A DNA stretch of 64,000 bases. It comes from G051903925 sp051903925. Lineage in GTDB: Bacteria > Pseudomonadota > Alphaproteobacteria > Zavarziniales > Zavarziniaceae. The stretch covers positions 3,906,001 through 3,970,000 of the forward strand of contig NZ_CP173678.1 in NCBI RefSeq assembly GCF_051903925.1, in the 5' to 3' direction. Below are positions 35,640-44,574 of the stretch, one piece after another. The notes beneath the pieces were generated by a model. It did not search any database, was not told the DNA's origin, and saw only the letters and a list, made by a program, of their open reading frames with translations. A program made the position numbers and the translations under genes. Position 1 is the stretch's first letter. Each line of letters begins with the position of its first letter.

Positions 35640-36020
35640 ATGCGGATCACGAACCCCCTGCCCCTCGATGATCTTCACATCCTCGTCTGCGAGGATGAGG
35701 GCATCGCGGCGATCGCGCTTGACGACCAGTTGGCGGCCCTGGGCTGCGGGTCGGTCGACGTCGTGCGCGACGTGCCCGGCGCGCTGGCCATGGTGACGTC
35801 GATGCACTTCGACCTCGCCCTGCTGGACGTGGGCCTGGGCGGCGATGTCGTCTGGCCCGTGGCGGAGCTGCTGGACAGGAACCGCATCCCCTTCGTCTTT
35901 GCCACCGGCCGCGACCCGCGCGACCTGCCCGAGCGCTGGCGCACCTATCCCCTGCTGGCCAAGCCCTTCTGGGCGGAGCAGCTGCGCCGGGCGATCGACC
36001 GCGCGCTCGCCCCCACCTGA
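35640..36020 (+). CDS. single-domain response regulator (CheY-like receiver)
   Basis: 126 residues from ATG 35640 (GTG 35631 is an alternative). Receiver-domain landmarks: acidic patch CEDE (18-20), phosphoacceptor Asp63 in LALLDVGLGG, Thr89 in FATGRD and Lys108 in LLAKPF. There is no output domain, so it probably signals through protein-protein contacts, as is common for alphaproteobacterial stand-alone receivers. No histidine kinase is nearby. It starts about 90 bp after tRNA-Ser and ends 87 bp before the PA2169-like gene. Confidence 0.9.
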   Translation: MRITNPLPLDDLHILVCEDEGIAAIALDDQLAALGCGSVDVVRDVPGALAMVTSMHFDLALLDVGLGGDVVWPVAELLDRNRIPFVFATGRDPRDLPERWRTYPLLAKPFWAEQLRRAIDRALAPT

Positions 36021-36107
36021 CGCGGCGCCGTCGGGAACAATCTTGGCCCAGGGCCGCTATGGCACCGCCGCAGCATCCCCCCTCCCCGCTGCCGCACCGG
36101 AGGTTCC

Positions 36108-36560
36108 ATGGCCAACACCAGTCACGACGTCGACGTCCTGAACGACCTGATCGCCACCACGATCGATAGCGCCAACGGCTATGAGGAAGCGGCCAAGGAC
36201 GCCGAAAGCGGCCGCTTCAAGGAGCTGTTCTCCGCCCGCGCCAGCGAACGCCACGGCGTTGCGGCCGACCTGCAGGCCGCCGTGGTGGCCGCGGGCGGCG
36301 ACCCTAAGGAAAGCGGCACGCTGCTGGCCGCGGCACACCGCGTGTTTGTGAACCTGCGCAATGCCCTGTCCAGCGGCGACGAGGCCGTGGTCGCCGAAGT
36401 CGAGCGCGGCGAGGACCATATCAAGGCGAAGTACGAGGACGCGGTGGCCGACACCGCCCTGTCGCCCCAGGCCCGCGGCGCGATCACCAAGGCCTATGCC
36501 TCGGTCCGTGCCGGCCACGACCAGATGAGCGCCATCAAGCACAGCATGAACGCCCGCTAG
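36108..36560 (+). CDS. PA2169/DUF2383 family four-helix-bundle protein
   Basis: 150 residues. The sequence DVDVLNDLIATTIDSANGYE with EAAKDAESGRFKELF, then ERHGVAADLQAAV and YASVRAGHDQMSAIK near the C-terminus, matches the PA2169 (DUF2383) family of ferritin-like bundles often linked to stress. Conserved E/H residues suggest a possible metal site, but function is not established. It is followed by a GC hairpin and is probably monocistronic. Confidence 0.9.
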   Translation: MANTSHDVDVLNDLIATTIDSANGYEEAAKDAESGRFKELFSARASERHGVAADLQAAVVAAGGDPKESGTLLAAAHRVFVNLRNALSSGDEAVVAEVERGEDHIKAKYEDAVADTALSPQARGAITKAYASVRAGHDQMSAIKHSMNAR

Positions 36561-36570
36561 CGCCCAACGA

Positions 36571-36600
36571 CCCCGCCCCGGCCGGACAGACGGGGCGGGG
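36571..36600 (+). terminator. hairpin after the PA2169-like gene
   Basis: CCCCGCCCCG (36571-36580) pairs perfectly with CGGGGCGGGG (36591-36600) around a 10-nt loop, 10 bp after the stop. There is no T-tract, so terminator function is inferred from position and stability only. Confidence 0.55.
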
Positions 36601-36664
36601 CTGGCCTGGCGCGTCGGACGTTGAAGCCAGCCCCGGTTCAGCTTCCCCGGTTGAGGTTTCTGGC

Positions 36665-37144
36665 TCAGCTCCCCGGCGGGCGGGGCTGCTCCGGCTGGCA
36701 GATCAGCTCGCCATATTGCGTGCGGACATTGGCCTTGCGGCAGGCCTCGCTCGCCCCGACCCAGTTGCCGTTCTCGTCCCACTGCGAGGTAACGCGCTCG
36801 CGGCGCTGGATGTAGGCGTCCTCGCACTGCTTGGCGTACTCGGTGCCCGGCGGCGCCCCCTGGAAGTTGCAGATGATGACGGCCAGCCAGCGATCGGGCG
36901 GATGGCGCAGGATCTGCTGGCGGAACGGCTCGTCCAGGTGCTCGTACCATTTCAGGCCGCGCGTGCTGTTGGCGAGCGCGGCGCGGATCTCGCCATCGGT
37001 ATAGGTCCGCCCGGGCGGCATCTTCAGAAGTGTCGACAGGGCATCGTGCACGCCGGGCTGCGCCGGCAGGCTGTTGTCGTCGGCCATGGCGCCAGCCGAC
37101 AGGACGAGCGCCAGCGCAGCCGCGCAAGCGAAACGCAAGAGCAT
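36665..37144 (-). CDS. small secreted hypothetical protein
   Basis: 159 residues. A clear signal peptide (MLLRFACAAALALVLSAGAMA) precedes a soluble domain with TYTDGEIRAALANSTRGLKW, a VIICNFQGAPPGTEYAKQ segment, and four cysteines in the second half (IICNF, KQCED, EACRK, LICQP) that could form two disulfides. No known family is recognised. It stands alone; the upstream non-coding region contains the 103-bp palindrome. Confidence 0.75.
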   Translation of the reverse strand: MLLRFACAAALALVLSAGAMADDNSLPAQPGVHDALSTLLKMPPGRTYTDGEIRAALANSTRGLKWYEHLDEPFRQQILRHPPDRWLAVIICNFQGAPPGTEYAKQCEDAYIQRRERVTSQWDENGNWVGASEACRKANVRTQYGELICQPEQPRPPGS

Positions 37145-37503
37145 CGGGTTCCTCCGCTAGAAACGTCCCTCCGCCATCCATCGCGCCACCGGCATTCTCG
37201 ACACGCCCCCGGGGGGCAGTCGGTCCGGCGTTCAGGATCCTGGCGCGCCTAGTGACTGCACGCCCGACCGCCGGCCGTCCAATTCATAGTGCCGCCGCTT
37301 CATGCCCGCCGGGAATGCCAGGGCCCGGCGCGTCCTGCCATTCCCATGGGGCATGACGGCGAAGCACTATGAATTGGACGCAGGGGCAGACGCCCCGCCA
37401 CAGTTCGCCCCGGGCCGCTCCCGCAAGGGACGGTCCGATGGTGGCGGCTGGACCCGATGCGGCCGGGCAGACCACTGCAACGCCGCAGGAAGGGTGGAGA
37501 CGA
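37145..37503. other. 359-bp intergenic region with a large palindrome
   Basis: Lies between the divergently transcribed secreted protein and SDR genes. Its main content is the palindromic element at 37277-37379. To the right, GGAAGGGTGGAG near 37490-37500 serves as the SDR ribosome site. No other gene or clear promoter is seen. Confidence 0.6.
37277..37379. repeat. 103-bp palindromic element with 46-bp arms
   Basis: The left arm 37277-37322 and right arm 37334-37379 are inverted copies identical at 37 of 46 positions, around an 11-bp spacer. The outer 16 bases (GTCCAATTCATAGTGC) match perfectly. Transcribed, it would form one long hairpin. The size and perfect ends recall a MITE or a REP-type element; no coding capacity or target duplication is evident. 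Confidence 0.75.
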
Positions 37504-38331
37504 ATGACTGACGTGCAGGGCCGGACGGCCTTCATCACCGGGGGCGCCAACGGCATCGGCCTTGGCATTGCCCGCGCCATGGCCAAGGCCGGCGCCAATG
37601 TCGCGCTGGCCGACCTGGACGCGGCCGCGCTCGATGCCGCGAAGGCGGAGCTTGCGACGACCACGGGGGTCGAAACCTTTGTCCTGGACGTGCGCGACCG
37701 CGACGGCTTCGCGCGCGCCGCCGATGCGGTCGAGGCGCGCCTGGGCCCGGTGTCCCTGCTGTTCAACAATGCCGGCGTCGCCGGCGGCGCTCCCGTGGCC
37801 CAGATGGGCTATGCCATGTGGGACTGGGGCATCGGCATCAACCTGGGCGGCGTCATCAACGGGGTTGAGACGTTCGTGCCGCGCATGGTGGCGCGCGGCG
37901 CCGGTGGCCATGTCGTCAACACGGCGTCCGGCGCCGGCCTGGTGGCGACCGATTCGGGCGTGCTCTACACCACCGCCAAGTTCGCGGTCGTCGGCATGGC
38001 GGAGGCGCTGCAGCGCGAACTGCAGGGTGCCGGCATCGGCGTCAGCGTGCTGTGCCCCGGCCCCGTCGCCACCAACATCGTCAAGCGCACCCACAGCCTG
38101 CGCCCGGCGCGGGAGCAGCCGTTGAGTGCGGAACAGACCCGCGCGGTGGAGGCGCGGCTGGACGCAACGACCGCCTGGCTGCAGCAGGGCGTGCCCTCCG
38201 ACCGGGTGGGCGAGATGGTGCTGGACGCCGTGCGCGCCAACCGCCTGTTCATTCACACCGACCGCATCGTGGCCGACCTGCTGGAGGCCCGGCACCAGGC
38301 GTTGCTTGCCGCCTTCGCGGCACTCGACTGA
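37504..38331 (+). CDS. short-chain dehydrogenase/reductase
   Basis: 275 residues from ATG 37504 (the frame is open upstream). Cofactor motif TGGANGIG (12-19), Asp39 in ADLDA suggesting NAD(H) preference, NNAG at 88-91, and the catalytic Ser142-Tyr155-Lys159 (YTTAK). Classical SDR, acting on an alcohol or ketone; the substrate cannot be read from sequence. It opens a five-gene same-strand set with a serine hydrolase, a Baeyer-Villiger-type monooxygenase, an acyl-CoA ligase and LysR. Confidence 0.9.
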   Translation: MTDVQGRTAFITGGANGIGLGIARAMAKAGANVALADLDAAALDAAKAELATTTGVETFVLDVRDRDGFARAADAVEARLGPVSLLFNNAGVAGGAPVAQMGYAMWDWGIGINLGGVINGVETFVPRMVARGAGGHVVNTASGAGLVATDSGVLYTTAKFAVVGMAEALQRELQGAGIGVSVLCPGPVATNIVKRTHSLRPAREQPLSAEQTRAVEARLDATTAWLQQGVPSDRVGEMVLDAVRANRLFIHTDRIVADLLEARHQALLAAFAALD

Positions 38332-38367
38332 CGCGCCGCAGCCGCTACCCCGACCTGCCGAGGATCC

Positions 38368-39537
38368 ATGCCCGATCGTACCGAACCCGGCGCCGCTGCT
38401 GGCGCCCCCCTGCTGGGCGGCTTTGCCGACCGGCGCTTCGCCGCCCTGCACCAGGCCTTTGCCGACAGCCTGGCCGATGGAACAGAACTCGGCGCCAGCG
38501 TCGCGGTGACGCTGGAGGGCGAGCCCCTGGTCGACCTGTGGGGCGGCTGGGCGGACGAGGCCCGCAGCCGGCCCTGGGTCGAGGACACCATCGTCAACGT
38601 CTATTCCACGACAAAGACGATGATGGCGCTGACCGCGCTGCTGCTGGCCGACCGGGGCGAGCTCGACTTCGACGCGCCCGTCGCCCGCTACTGGCCCGAA
38701 TTCGCGGCCAACGGCAAGGACCGGGTGCAGGTGCGCCACCTGATGGCGCACAGCGCGGGCCTGTCCGGGTGGACGGCGCCGATGACCCCGGCCGACCTGT
38801 ATGACTGGGACAAGGCGACCGCCCTGCTGGCTGCGCAGGCCCCCTCGTGGGAACCGGGCACGGCGTCCGGCTATCACGGCATGACCCAGGGCTACCTGGT
38901 GGGCGAGGTGGTGCGCCGCATCACCGGCCGCACCCTGGGCACCGTCTTTCGCGAGGAGATCGCCGGGCCGCTGGACGCCGACTTTCATATCGGCCTGGGG
39001 CCGGAGCACGACCACCGGGTCGCCGATCTGGTGCCCCCGCCGCCGCCGGTGCCGGTGCCGGGCGTGGTGCCCAGCGCCCTGCTGATCAACATGGCGACCA
39101 ACCCGATGATCGACGCCCGGGCGACGCGGACGCGCGACTGGCGGGCTGCGGAGATCCCGGCGGCGGGCGGCCATGGCAACGCCCGCTCCATCGCCCGCAT
39201 CCACGCGTTGCTGGCCAATGGCGGGGTCGCCAATGGTCGCCGCCTGCTGTCGGAGGCAACGGTCCGCCGGACGCTGCAGCAGCAGACGGACGGCATCGAC
39301 CTCTGCCTCGGCTTCCATGCCCGCTATGGCCTGGGCTTCGGCCTGCCCGGGCCGTGGCTGCAGACGCCCAACCCGGACAGCATCTTCTGGTGCGGCTGGG
39401 GCGGCTCGCTGGGCCTGATCGACATGAACGCCCGCACCAGTTTTGCCTACGCAATGAACCGCATGAGCAGCGGCCTGCTGATCGACCCGCGCGCCCTGGG
39501 CCTGGCCCAGGCGATGTGGGCCGGCCTCGCGGCCTGA
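38368..39537 (+). CDS. beta-lactamase class C-type serine hydrolase (EstB-like esterase)
   Basis: 389 residues, no signal peptide. The S-x-x-K motif is Ser80-Thr-Thr-Lys83 (YSTTK); a conserved Tyr lies in SGYHGMTQGYLVGE. The WGGWADEA and SAGLSGW strings are characteristic of COG1680 EstB-type esterases and not true beta-lactamases. In this context it may hydrolyse the ester or lactone formed by the downstream monooxygenase. Gaps to neighbours are 36 and 25 bp. Confidence 0.88.
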   Translation: MPDRTEPGAAAGAPLLGGFADRRFAALHQAFADSLADGTELGASVAVTLEGEPLVDLWGGWADEARSRPWVEDTIVNVYSTTKTMMALTALLLADRGELDFDAPVARYWPEFAANGKDRVQVRHLMAHSAGLSGWTAPMTPADLYDWDKATALLAAQAPSWEPGTASGYHGMTQGYLVGEVVRRITGRTLGTVFREEIAGPLDADFHIGLGPEHDHRVADLVPPPPPVPVPGVVPSALLINMATNPMIDARATRTRDWRAAEIPAAGGHGNARSIARIHALLANGGVANGRRLLSEATVRRTLQQQTDGIDLCLGFHARYGLGFGLPGPWLQTPNPDSIFWCGWGGSLGLIDMNARTSFAYAMNRMSSGLLIDPRALGLAQAMWAGLAA

Positions 39538-39562
39538 CAGAACCGATCCACAGGGGGACGAC

Positions 39563-41392
39563 ATGCCCGACCAATCGCCCGCCAGCGCGGCCGGCTTCGA
39601 CCCGGATGCGATCCGCGCCCGCTATCAGCACGAGCGCGACCGCCGCCTGCGCCGCGACGGTGCCACCCAGTATGTCGAGGCGGCGGGACGCTTTGCCCAT
39701 TATGGCGACGACGATCCCCATGCCGACCCCGCCTTCGCCCGCGCGCCTGTGCGGGAAACGGTGGAGGTGCTCGTCGTCGGCGGTGGCTTCGGCGGCCTGA
39801 TGGTGGCGGCCCGCCTGCGCGACGCGGGCGTCGACAGCCTGCGCATCGTGGAGGACGGCGCCGACTTCGGCGGCACCTGGTACTGGAACCGCTATCCCGG
39901 CGCCCAGTGCGACATCGAGAGCTACATCTACCTGCCGCTGCTGGAAGAGACCGGCTACATGCCGCGGGAGAAGTACGCCTTCCAGCCCGAGATCCTGGCC
40001 CATACCCAGCGCCTGGCCCGGCACTTCGACCTCTACCCCTGCGCCCTGTTCCAGACGCGCGTCACCGCCATGCGCTGGGACGAGGATGCAAGGCGCTGGC
40101 ACGTCGCCACCAGCCGCGGCGACGCGATCGCCGCGCGCTTCGTCATCGTGGCGACCGGGCCCGCCAACCGGCCAAAGCTGCCCGGCATCCCAGGGCTGGA
40201 CAGCTTCGCCGGCCACACCTTCCACACGGCGCGCTGGGACTATGCCTATACCGGCGGCGACACCACTGGCGGCCTGACCGGCCTGGCCGACAAGCGGGTG
40301 GCGATCATCGGCACCGGCGCCACGGCGATCCAGGTCGTGCCGCATGTCGGCCGCCATGCCCGCCACCTGTACGTCTTCCAGCGCACGCCGTCCTCGGTCG
40401 ACCTGCGCGGCAACCGGCCGACCGATCCCGCCTGGGCCGCCGGCCTGAAGCCCGGCTGGCAGCGCGAGCGCCAGGATAATTTCAACGCCGTCTACCTGGG
40501 CGAGCCGACGGACGTCGACCTGGTGGACGACATGTGGACCGACATGCGCAACTACCGGCCATCGGGCCGCGACAGGGCGCAGTCGATCCAGGAGCTGATG
40601 GCCCAGGCCGAGCTGGCCGACATGCGCAAGATGAGCGACGTCCGCGCCCGGGTCGACGCGGTCGTCAAGGACCGCGCGACGGCGGAGGCGCTGAAGGCAT
40701 GGTATCCCCGCCTGTGCAAGCGGCCGTGCTTCCACGACGACTACCTGCCCACGTTCAACCGGCCCAACGTCACCCTGGTCGACACCAGCGCGTCGCTGGG
40801 GGTTGAGCGGATCACGCCGCAGGGCGTCGTCGCCAATGGGGTCGAGTATCCGGTCGACTGCATCATCTTCGCGACCGGGTTCGAGATCACGAGCAGCTTC
40901 CAGCGCCGCCTGCCCATCGACATCCGCGGCCAGGGCGGGCGCAGCCTGACCGAGTCCTGGGCCCGCAGCGTCCGCAGCTTCCACGGCTATGCCAGCCACG
41001 GCTTTCCCAACTGGTTCTTCCTGGGCGGCAACCAGAACGGCATCTCGCCCAACTACACCTCGATGCTGGCGGGGGAAGCGGACCAGATCGCCTATGTCAT
41101 CGGTCAGGTGCGCGCGCGCGGCGCCCTGTCGGTGCAGCCCACCGCCGAGGCGGAGGCCGAGTGGGTGGCCACGATCCGCCGGCTGGGCGCCGCCAGCGTG
41201 GGCGTCCTGCGCGCCTGCACACCCGGCTACTACAACAACGAAGGCCAGATCGCGGAGGACGAGGGCCGCGCGCTGGCCGACTTCTACACGCCCGGCCTCA
41301 ACGCCTTCAACCGCCTGCTCCGGCACTGGCGCGACGACGGCACGATGGCCGGGATGGCGCTCGACATGCCGGCGGAGGCCACCCCCGCCTGA
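39563..41392 (+). CDS. flavin-dependent monooxygenase, Baeyer-Villiger type
   Basis: 609 residues with an N-terminal extension of about 65 before the FAD site VVGGGFGGLMVAARLRDAG. The BVMO fingerprint FxGxxxHxxxW appears as FAGHTFHTARWDY, and the NADPH site as VAIIGTGATAIQVVPHV. The length and extension resemble cyclododecanone/steroid-type Baeyer-Villiger enzymes more than cyclohexanone monooxygenase. It inserts oxygen next to a ketone to give an ester or lactone. It lies between the esterase-like and CoA-ligase genes. Confidence 0.92.
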   Translation: MPDQSPASAAGFDPDAIRARYQHERDRRLRRDGATQYVEAAGRFAHYGDDDPHADPAFARAPVRETVEVLVVGGGFGGLMVAARLRDAGVDSLRIVEDGADFGGTWYWNRYPGAQCDIESYIYLPLLEETGYMPREKYAFQPEILAHTQRLARHFDLYPCALFQTRVTAMRWDEDARRWHVATSRGDAIAARFVIVATGPANRPKLPGIPGLDSFAGHTFHTARWDYAYTGGDTTGGLTGLADKRVAIIGTGATAIQVVPHVGRHARHLYVFQRTPSSVDLRGNRPTDPAWAAGLKPGWQRERQDNFNAVYLGEPTDVDLVDDMWTDMRNYRPSGRDRAQSIQELMAQAELADMRKMSDVRARVDAVVKDRATAEALKAWYPRLCKRPCFHDDYLPTFNRPNVTLVDTSASLGVERITPQGVVANGVEYPVDCIIFATGFEITSSFQRRLPIDIRGQGGRSLTESWARSVRSFHGYASHGFPNWFFLGGNQNGISPNYTSMLAGEADQIAYVIGQVRARGALSVQPTAEAEAEWVATIRRLGAASVGVLRACTPGYYNNEGQIAEDEGRALADFYTPGLNAFNRLLRHWRDDGTMAGMALDMPAEATPA

Positions 41393-41428
41393 GCGGGACG
41401 GCACGAGGCGCAGGGACAGGAGGATCGG

Positions 41429-42976
41429 ATGGGCGCGGCACAAAGGGTAGACGGCACGATCGCGGACCTGGCCTGGGACATGCCGGAAAAGCCGGCGGTG
41501 ATCATGTCCGATGGACCGGTCCTGACGTACCGGCAGCTGGAGGCGCGGGCCAACCAGGCCGCCCACCTGTTCCGCGCCCACGGCGTCATGCCGGGCGAGG
41601 CGGTCGCCCTGTGCCTTGAGAACGGCCTGGAGTTCTTCGAGGCGGCGGTGGGTTGCCTGCGCTCCGGCCTGGTGGTCGTGCCCGTCTCCTCACGCCTCAC
41701 GGCCAGCGAGGTCGAGTACATCGTGCGCGACAGCGAGGCCCGGGCCCTGCTCACCTCGCCCGCCATCGGCGAGGCGTTCGCCGCCCTGCCGGGCCTGCTG
41801 CCGGACGTCGTCCGCTTCGCGGCCGCAGTCGAGGGCCCGGGCTACCTGCGCTGGGCGACCGCCCTGGCGGCCCAGCCGACCACCCGCCCGGAGGATGAGC
41901 GCCCGGGGACCGAGATGCTCTACTCCTCCGGCACCACGGGCCGGCCCAAGGGCATCCGCCTCAACCCGGACGAAGACTGGGGCGCCAAGGCCCTGGCGAT
42001 GATGGAGAGCTTCCGCCTGTTCGGCATGACGGCGGGGGACCGCTATCTCTCGCCGGCCCCGCTCTACCACTCGGCCCCCTATTTCAGCTGCATGGCGACG
42101 CTGCGCCTGGGCGGGACCGTCGTCTGCATGAAGCGCTTCGACGCGCTGGAGGCGCTGGCCCTGATCGAGCGCCATCGCGTCACCTTCAGCCAATGGGTGC
42201 CGACCCATTTCGTGCGCATGCTGAAGCTGCCGGACGAGACGCGGCTGGGCCACGACCTCAGTTCGCACCGCATCGCCCTGCACGCGGCCGCCCCCTGCCC
42301 GCCCGCGGTGAAGCGGGCGATGATCGACTGGTGGGGCCCCATCCTGCTCGAGTATTTCGGCAGCACGGAGCAGGGCTCGATCACGATGATCGACTCGCAG
42401 GACTGGCTGGCCCATCCCGGCTCCGTCGGGCGCGGTGCCGGCATCCACATCTGCGACGACGCAGGCGAGCCGCTGCCGGCGGGCGAGGTCGGCCTGATCT
42501 ATTCGGAGGGAGGCCGCCCGGTCCAGTACCACAACGATGCGGGCAAGAGCCGCCGGGCGCTGAACCGCCATGGCTGGATGACGGTCGGCGATGTCGGCCG
42601 CCTGGACGCGGACGGCTATCTGTACCTGTCCGACCGGCGCGACTTCATGATCATCAGCGGCGGCGTCAACGTCTATCCGCAGGAGATCGAGAGCGTCTGC
42701 ATCAATCATCCCGACGTGGTCGACGTCGCCGTCCTGGGCCTGCCCGACGACGACCTGGGCGAGGTCGTGGTGGCCGTCGTCCAGCCCCGCGACATGGCCC
42801 ACGCAACGCCCGAGGCGGCGGAGGCGCTGCGCAGCTACATGCGGCAGTTCCTGTCGGGGGTGAAGACGCCGAAGCTGATCCTGTTCCGCGCCGACCTGCC
42901 GCGCCTGCCGACCGGCAAGCTGCAGAAGTTCCGCCTGCGCGAGGATCTGCTCAGGGAGCGGGCGGCCACACCCTGA
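41429..42976 (+). CDS. AMP-dependent acyl-CoA synthetase/ligase
   Basis: 515 residues. Adenylation motifs: LYSSGTTGRPKG (P-loop), EYFGSTEQGS, GWMTVGDVGRLDADGYLYL, and DRRDFMIISGGVNVYPQEIE with PTGKLQKFRLRE bearing the catalytic Lys. It activates a carboxylic acid as acyl-AMP then acyl-CoA. Together with the monooxygenase and esterase it would channel the released acid into beta-oxidation. Substrate unknown; LysR starts 65 bp downstream. Confidence 0.92.
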   Translation: MGAAQRVDGTIADLAWDMPEKPAVIMSDGPVLTYRQLEARANQAAHLFRAHGVMPGEAVALCLENGLEFFEAAVGCLRSGLVVVPVSSRLTASEVEYIVRDSEARALLTSPAIGEAFAALPGLLPDVVRFAAAVEGPGYLRWATALAAQPTTRPEDERPGTEMLYSSGTTGRPKGIRLNPDEDWGAKALAMMESFRLFGMTAGDRYLSPAPLYHSAPYFSCMATLRLGGTVVCMKRFDALEALALIERHRVTFSQWVPTHFVRMLKLPDETRLGHDLSSHRIALHAAAPCPPAVKRAMIDWWGPILLEYFGSTEQGSITMIDSQDWLAHPGSVGRGAGIHICDDAGEPLPAGEVGLIYSEGGRPVQYHNDAGKSRRALNRHGWMTVGDVGRLDADGYLYLSDRRDFMIISGGVNVYPQEIESVCINHPDVVDVAVLGLPDDDLGEVVVAVVQPRDMAHATPEAAEALRSYMRQFLSGVKTPKLILFRADLPRLPTGKLQKFRLREDLLRERAATP

Positions 42977-43041
42977 TCCCCATTCGCTCGCGGTTGCGTC
43001 TGGCGATTGCCACGGCCGCGCGGCGGGCGCAGGAATGATCC

Positions 43042-43962
43042 ATGCTCGATCCCCGCCTGGTCCATGCGGTGGCGGTCGCCCGCCACGGCTCGTTCACAGC
43101 CGCAGCGACGGCCGTGGGCATCACCCAGTCCGCCATCACCAAGAGCGTTGCCGACCTTGAGCGGCAGGTCGGCTACCTGATCTTCCACCGTACCTCGCGC
43201 GGGGTGATGCCGACGGAGGAGGGCCGCGACTTCACCGAGCGGGCGGCCCGCCTGATCGACGATGCGCACGACCTTTTGCGCAGCGGCGGGCCGCGTGCCG
43301 ACCGCTTCGCCGGCGCCCTGCGCATCGGCGTCGGCCCCGGCTCGCTCGACCGCCTCCTGGCCGAGCCGCTGGAGCGCATGCTGGTCCAGCACCCGCGCCT
43401 GCGCGTCGACGTCAGCGGCTCGACCTTCGAGCGCGTGATCCAGCAGCTGGTGACGGGCTCCATCGATGTTGCCATCGGCTACCAGGCGGCGTTCAGCGGG
43501 CGGCGCGACGTGAAGCATTTCGAACTGCCCTCGCTGCGCACCCGCGCCTTTGTCCGCCATGGCCACCCCCTGGCCGGAACGGGCAAGGCGACGCTGGAGC
43601 AGCTGGCCCAGTTCTGCTTCGTCATGCCGTCCGACTCGCGCCCCTATAGCGAGGCGATCCGCGGCCTCTACGAAAGTGCCGGCAAGGATTCGCGCGACCA
43701 GTTGCACATCGTGGATTCCTTCGAGCTGACCAAGCAGATCGTGAAGGTGACGGACTCGATCGGTCTCTCCGCCCTGCCCTATATCGAGACCGACAGCTTC
43801 AAGCGCCACTACGTCGCCATCGGTACGCCGTTCGACGACCAGCCCATGCCGCCGCTGTGCTGCGCTGTCCGCGCCCATGCGGAGCCCAAGCCCGCCGTGC
43901 GCCCCCTGATCGCCGCGATCCGCGACAGCCTCCGCGTCCTGAACCAGCGCTTCCCGGACTAG
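43042..43962 (+). CDS. LysR-type transcriptional regulator
   Basis: 306 residues. The N-terminal winged helix (AVARHGSFTAAATAVGITQS... YLIFHRTSRGVMPTEEG) is typical of LysR, followed by a two-lobe effector domain from about residue 90 (FAGALRIGVGPGSLDRLLAE). It probably controls the preceding catabolic cluster but is encoded downstream on the same strand, not divergently, so self-linked operator sites are not obvious. Its stop is 16 bp from the end of the convergent RTX gene. Confidence 0.93.
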   Translation: MLDPRLVHAVAVARHGSFTAAATAVGITQSAITKSVADLERQVGYLIFHRTSRGVMPTEEGRDFTERAARLIDDAHDLLRSGGPRADRFAGALRIGVGPGSLDRLLAEPLERMLVQHPRLRVDVSGSTFERVIQQLVTGSIDVAIGYQAAFSGRRDVKHFELPSLRTRAFVRHGHPLAGTGKATLEQLAQFCFVMPSDSRPYSEAIRGLYESAGKDSRDQLHIVDSFELTKQIVKVTDSIGLSALPYIETDSFKRHYVAIGTPFDDQPMPPLCCAVRAHAEPKPAVRPLIAAIRDSLRVLNQRFPD

Positions 43963-43978
43963 GCCTGGCCGCGTCGCC

Positions 43979-44527
43979 TCAGGCGAAGACGAAATCGGCC
44001 AGGGTCAGGGTGGACGGATTGAGCGCGCCGAACGCCGCCACAAGGTGGATGTCGGCGGGATCCCCGGCATCGGCGACGTGGAACAGCACCGTCACCCCGT
44101 TGTCCTGGCCCAGGACGAACAGCCCGGCGCCATCGGCGGCACTGGCATTCGCCTCCAGATAGCTGGCGATGGTGGCGGCATTGACCGTGCCGCCCAGGCG
44201 CAGCACATCGGCAGCCGCCAGGTTGGCCTTGGTCGCGGCAGCGGGGTTGGCCTCCACCGCCATGCGGTCGAAGGCGGATCCGTTGATCGCGAACGTCCCC
44301 CGTCCGAACATCAGCGTGTCGGCGGACGGGACGAAACCGGCGATGTGGTTCACCGTTCCCGCCCCCGGATCGCGGACCAGGAAGCGGAACGTGTCGGCCC
44401 CGGCACCGCCGTCCATGCGGTTCGAACCGGCCCCGCCGTCCAGCAGGTCGTCGCCATCGCCGCCCCAGAGCGTGTCATGGTTGGCGCCGCCCAGCAGCGT
44501 GTCGCCGCCCCCGCCACCCGTCATCAC
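43979..44527 (-). CDS. RTX calcium-binding protein, C-terminal part (separated by frameshift)
   Basis: 182 residues from a GTG at 44527, but the same frame extends upstream to about 44609 as ...GDGDVTTLIGGAGRDLIRAG, clearly RTX. It continues with GGGGGDTLLGGANHDTLWGG and GDDLLDGGAGSNRMDGG repeats, and ends in a non-repeat region with a terminal DFVFA, a C-terminus like that of type I-secreted proteins. It is the missing end of the adjacent gene, displaced by a one-base frameshift in the C4 run at 44598-44601. Alone it is unlikely to be translated from its own start. Confidence 0.7.
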   Translation of the reverse strand: MMTGGGGGDTLLGGANHDTLWGGDGDDLLDGGAGSNRMDGGAGADTFRFLVRDPGAGTVNHIAGFVPSADTLMFGRGTFAINGSAFDRMAVEANPAAATKANLAAADVLRLGGTVNAATIASYLEANASAADGAGLFVLGQDNGVTVLFHVADAGDPADIHLVAAFGALNPSTLTLADFVFA

Positions 44528-44574
44528 GCCCCGCCCCTCCCCAGCGCGGATCAGATCGCGCCCGGCACCGCCGA

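Noticed and set aside
38368..39537. Annotation as a true beta-lactamase (resistance gene)
   Set aside because: No signal peptide, an EstB-like WGGWAD motif and catabolic gene context favour an esterase.
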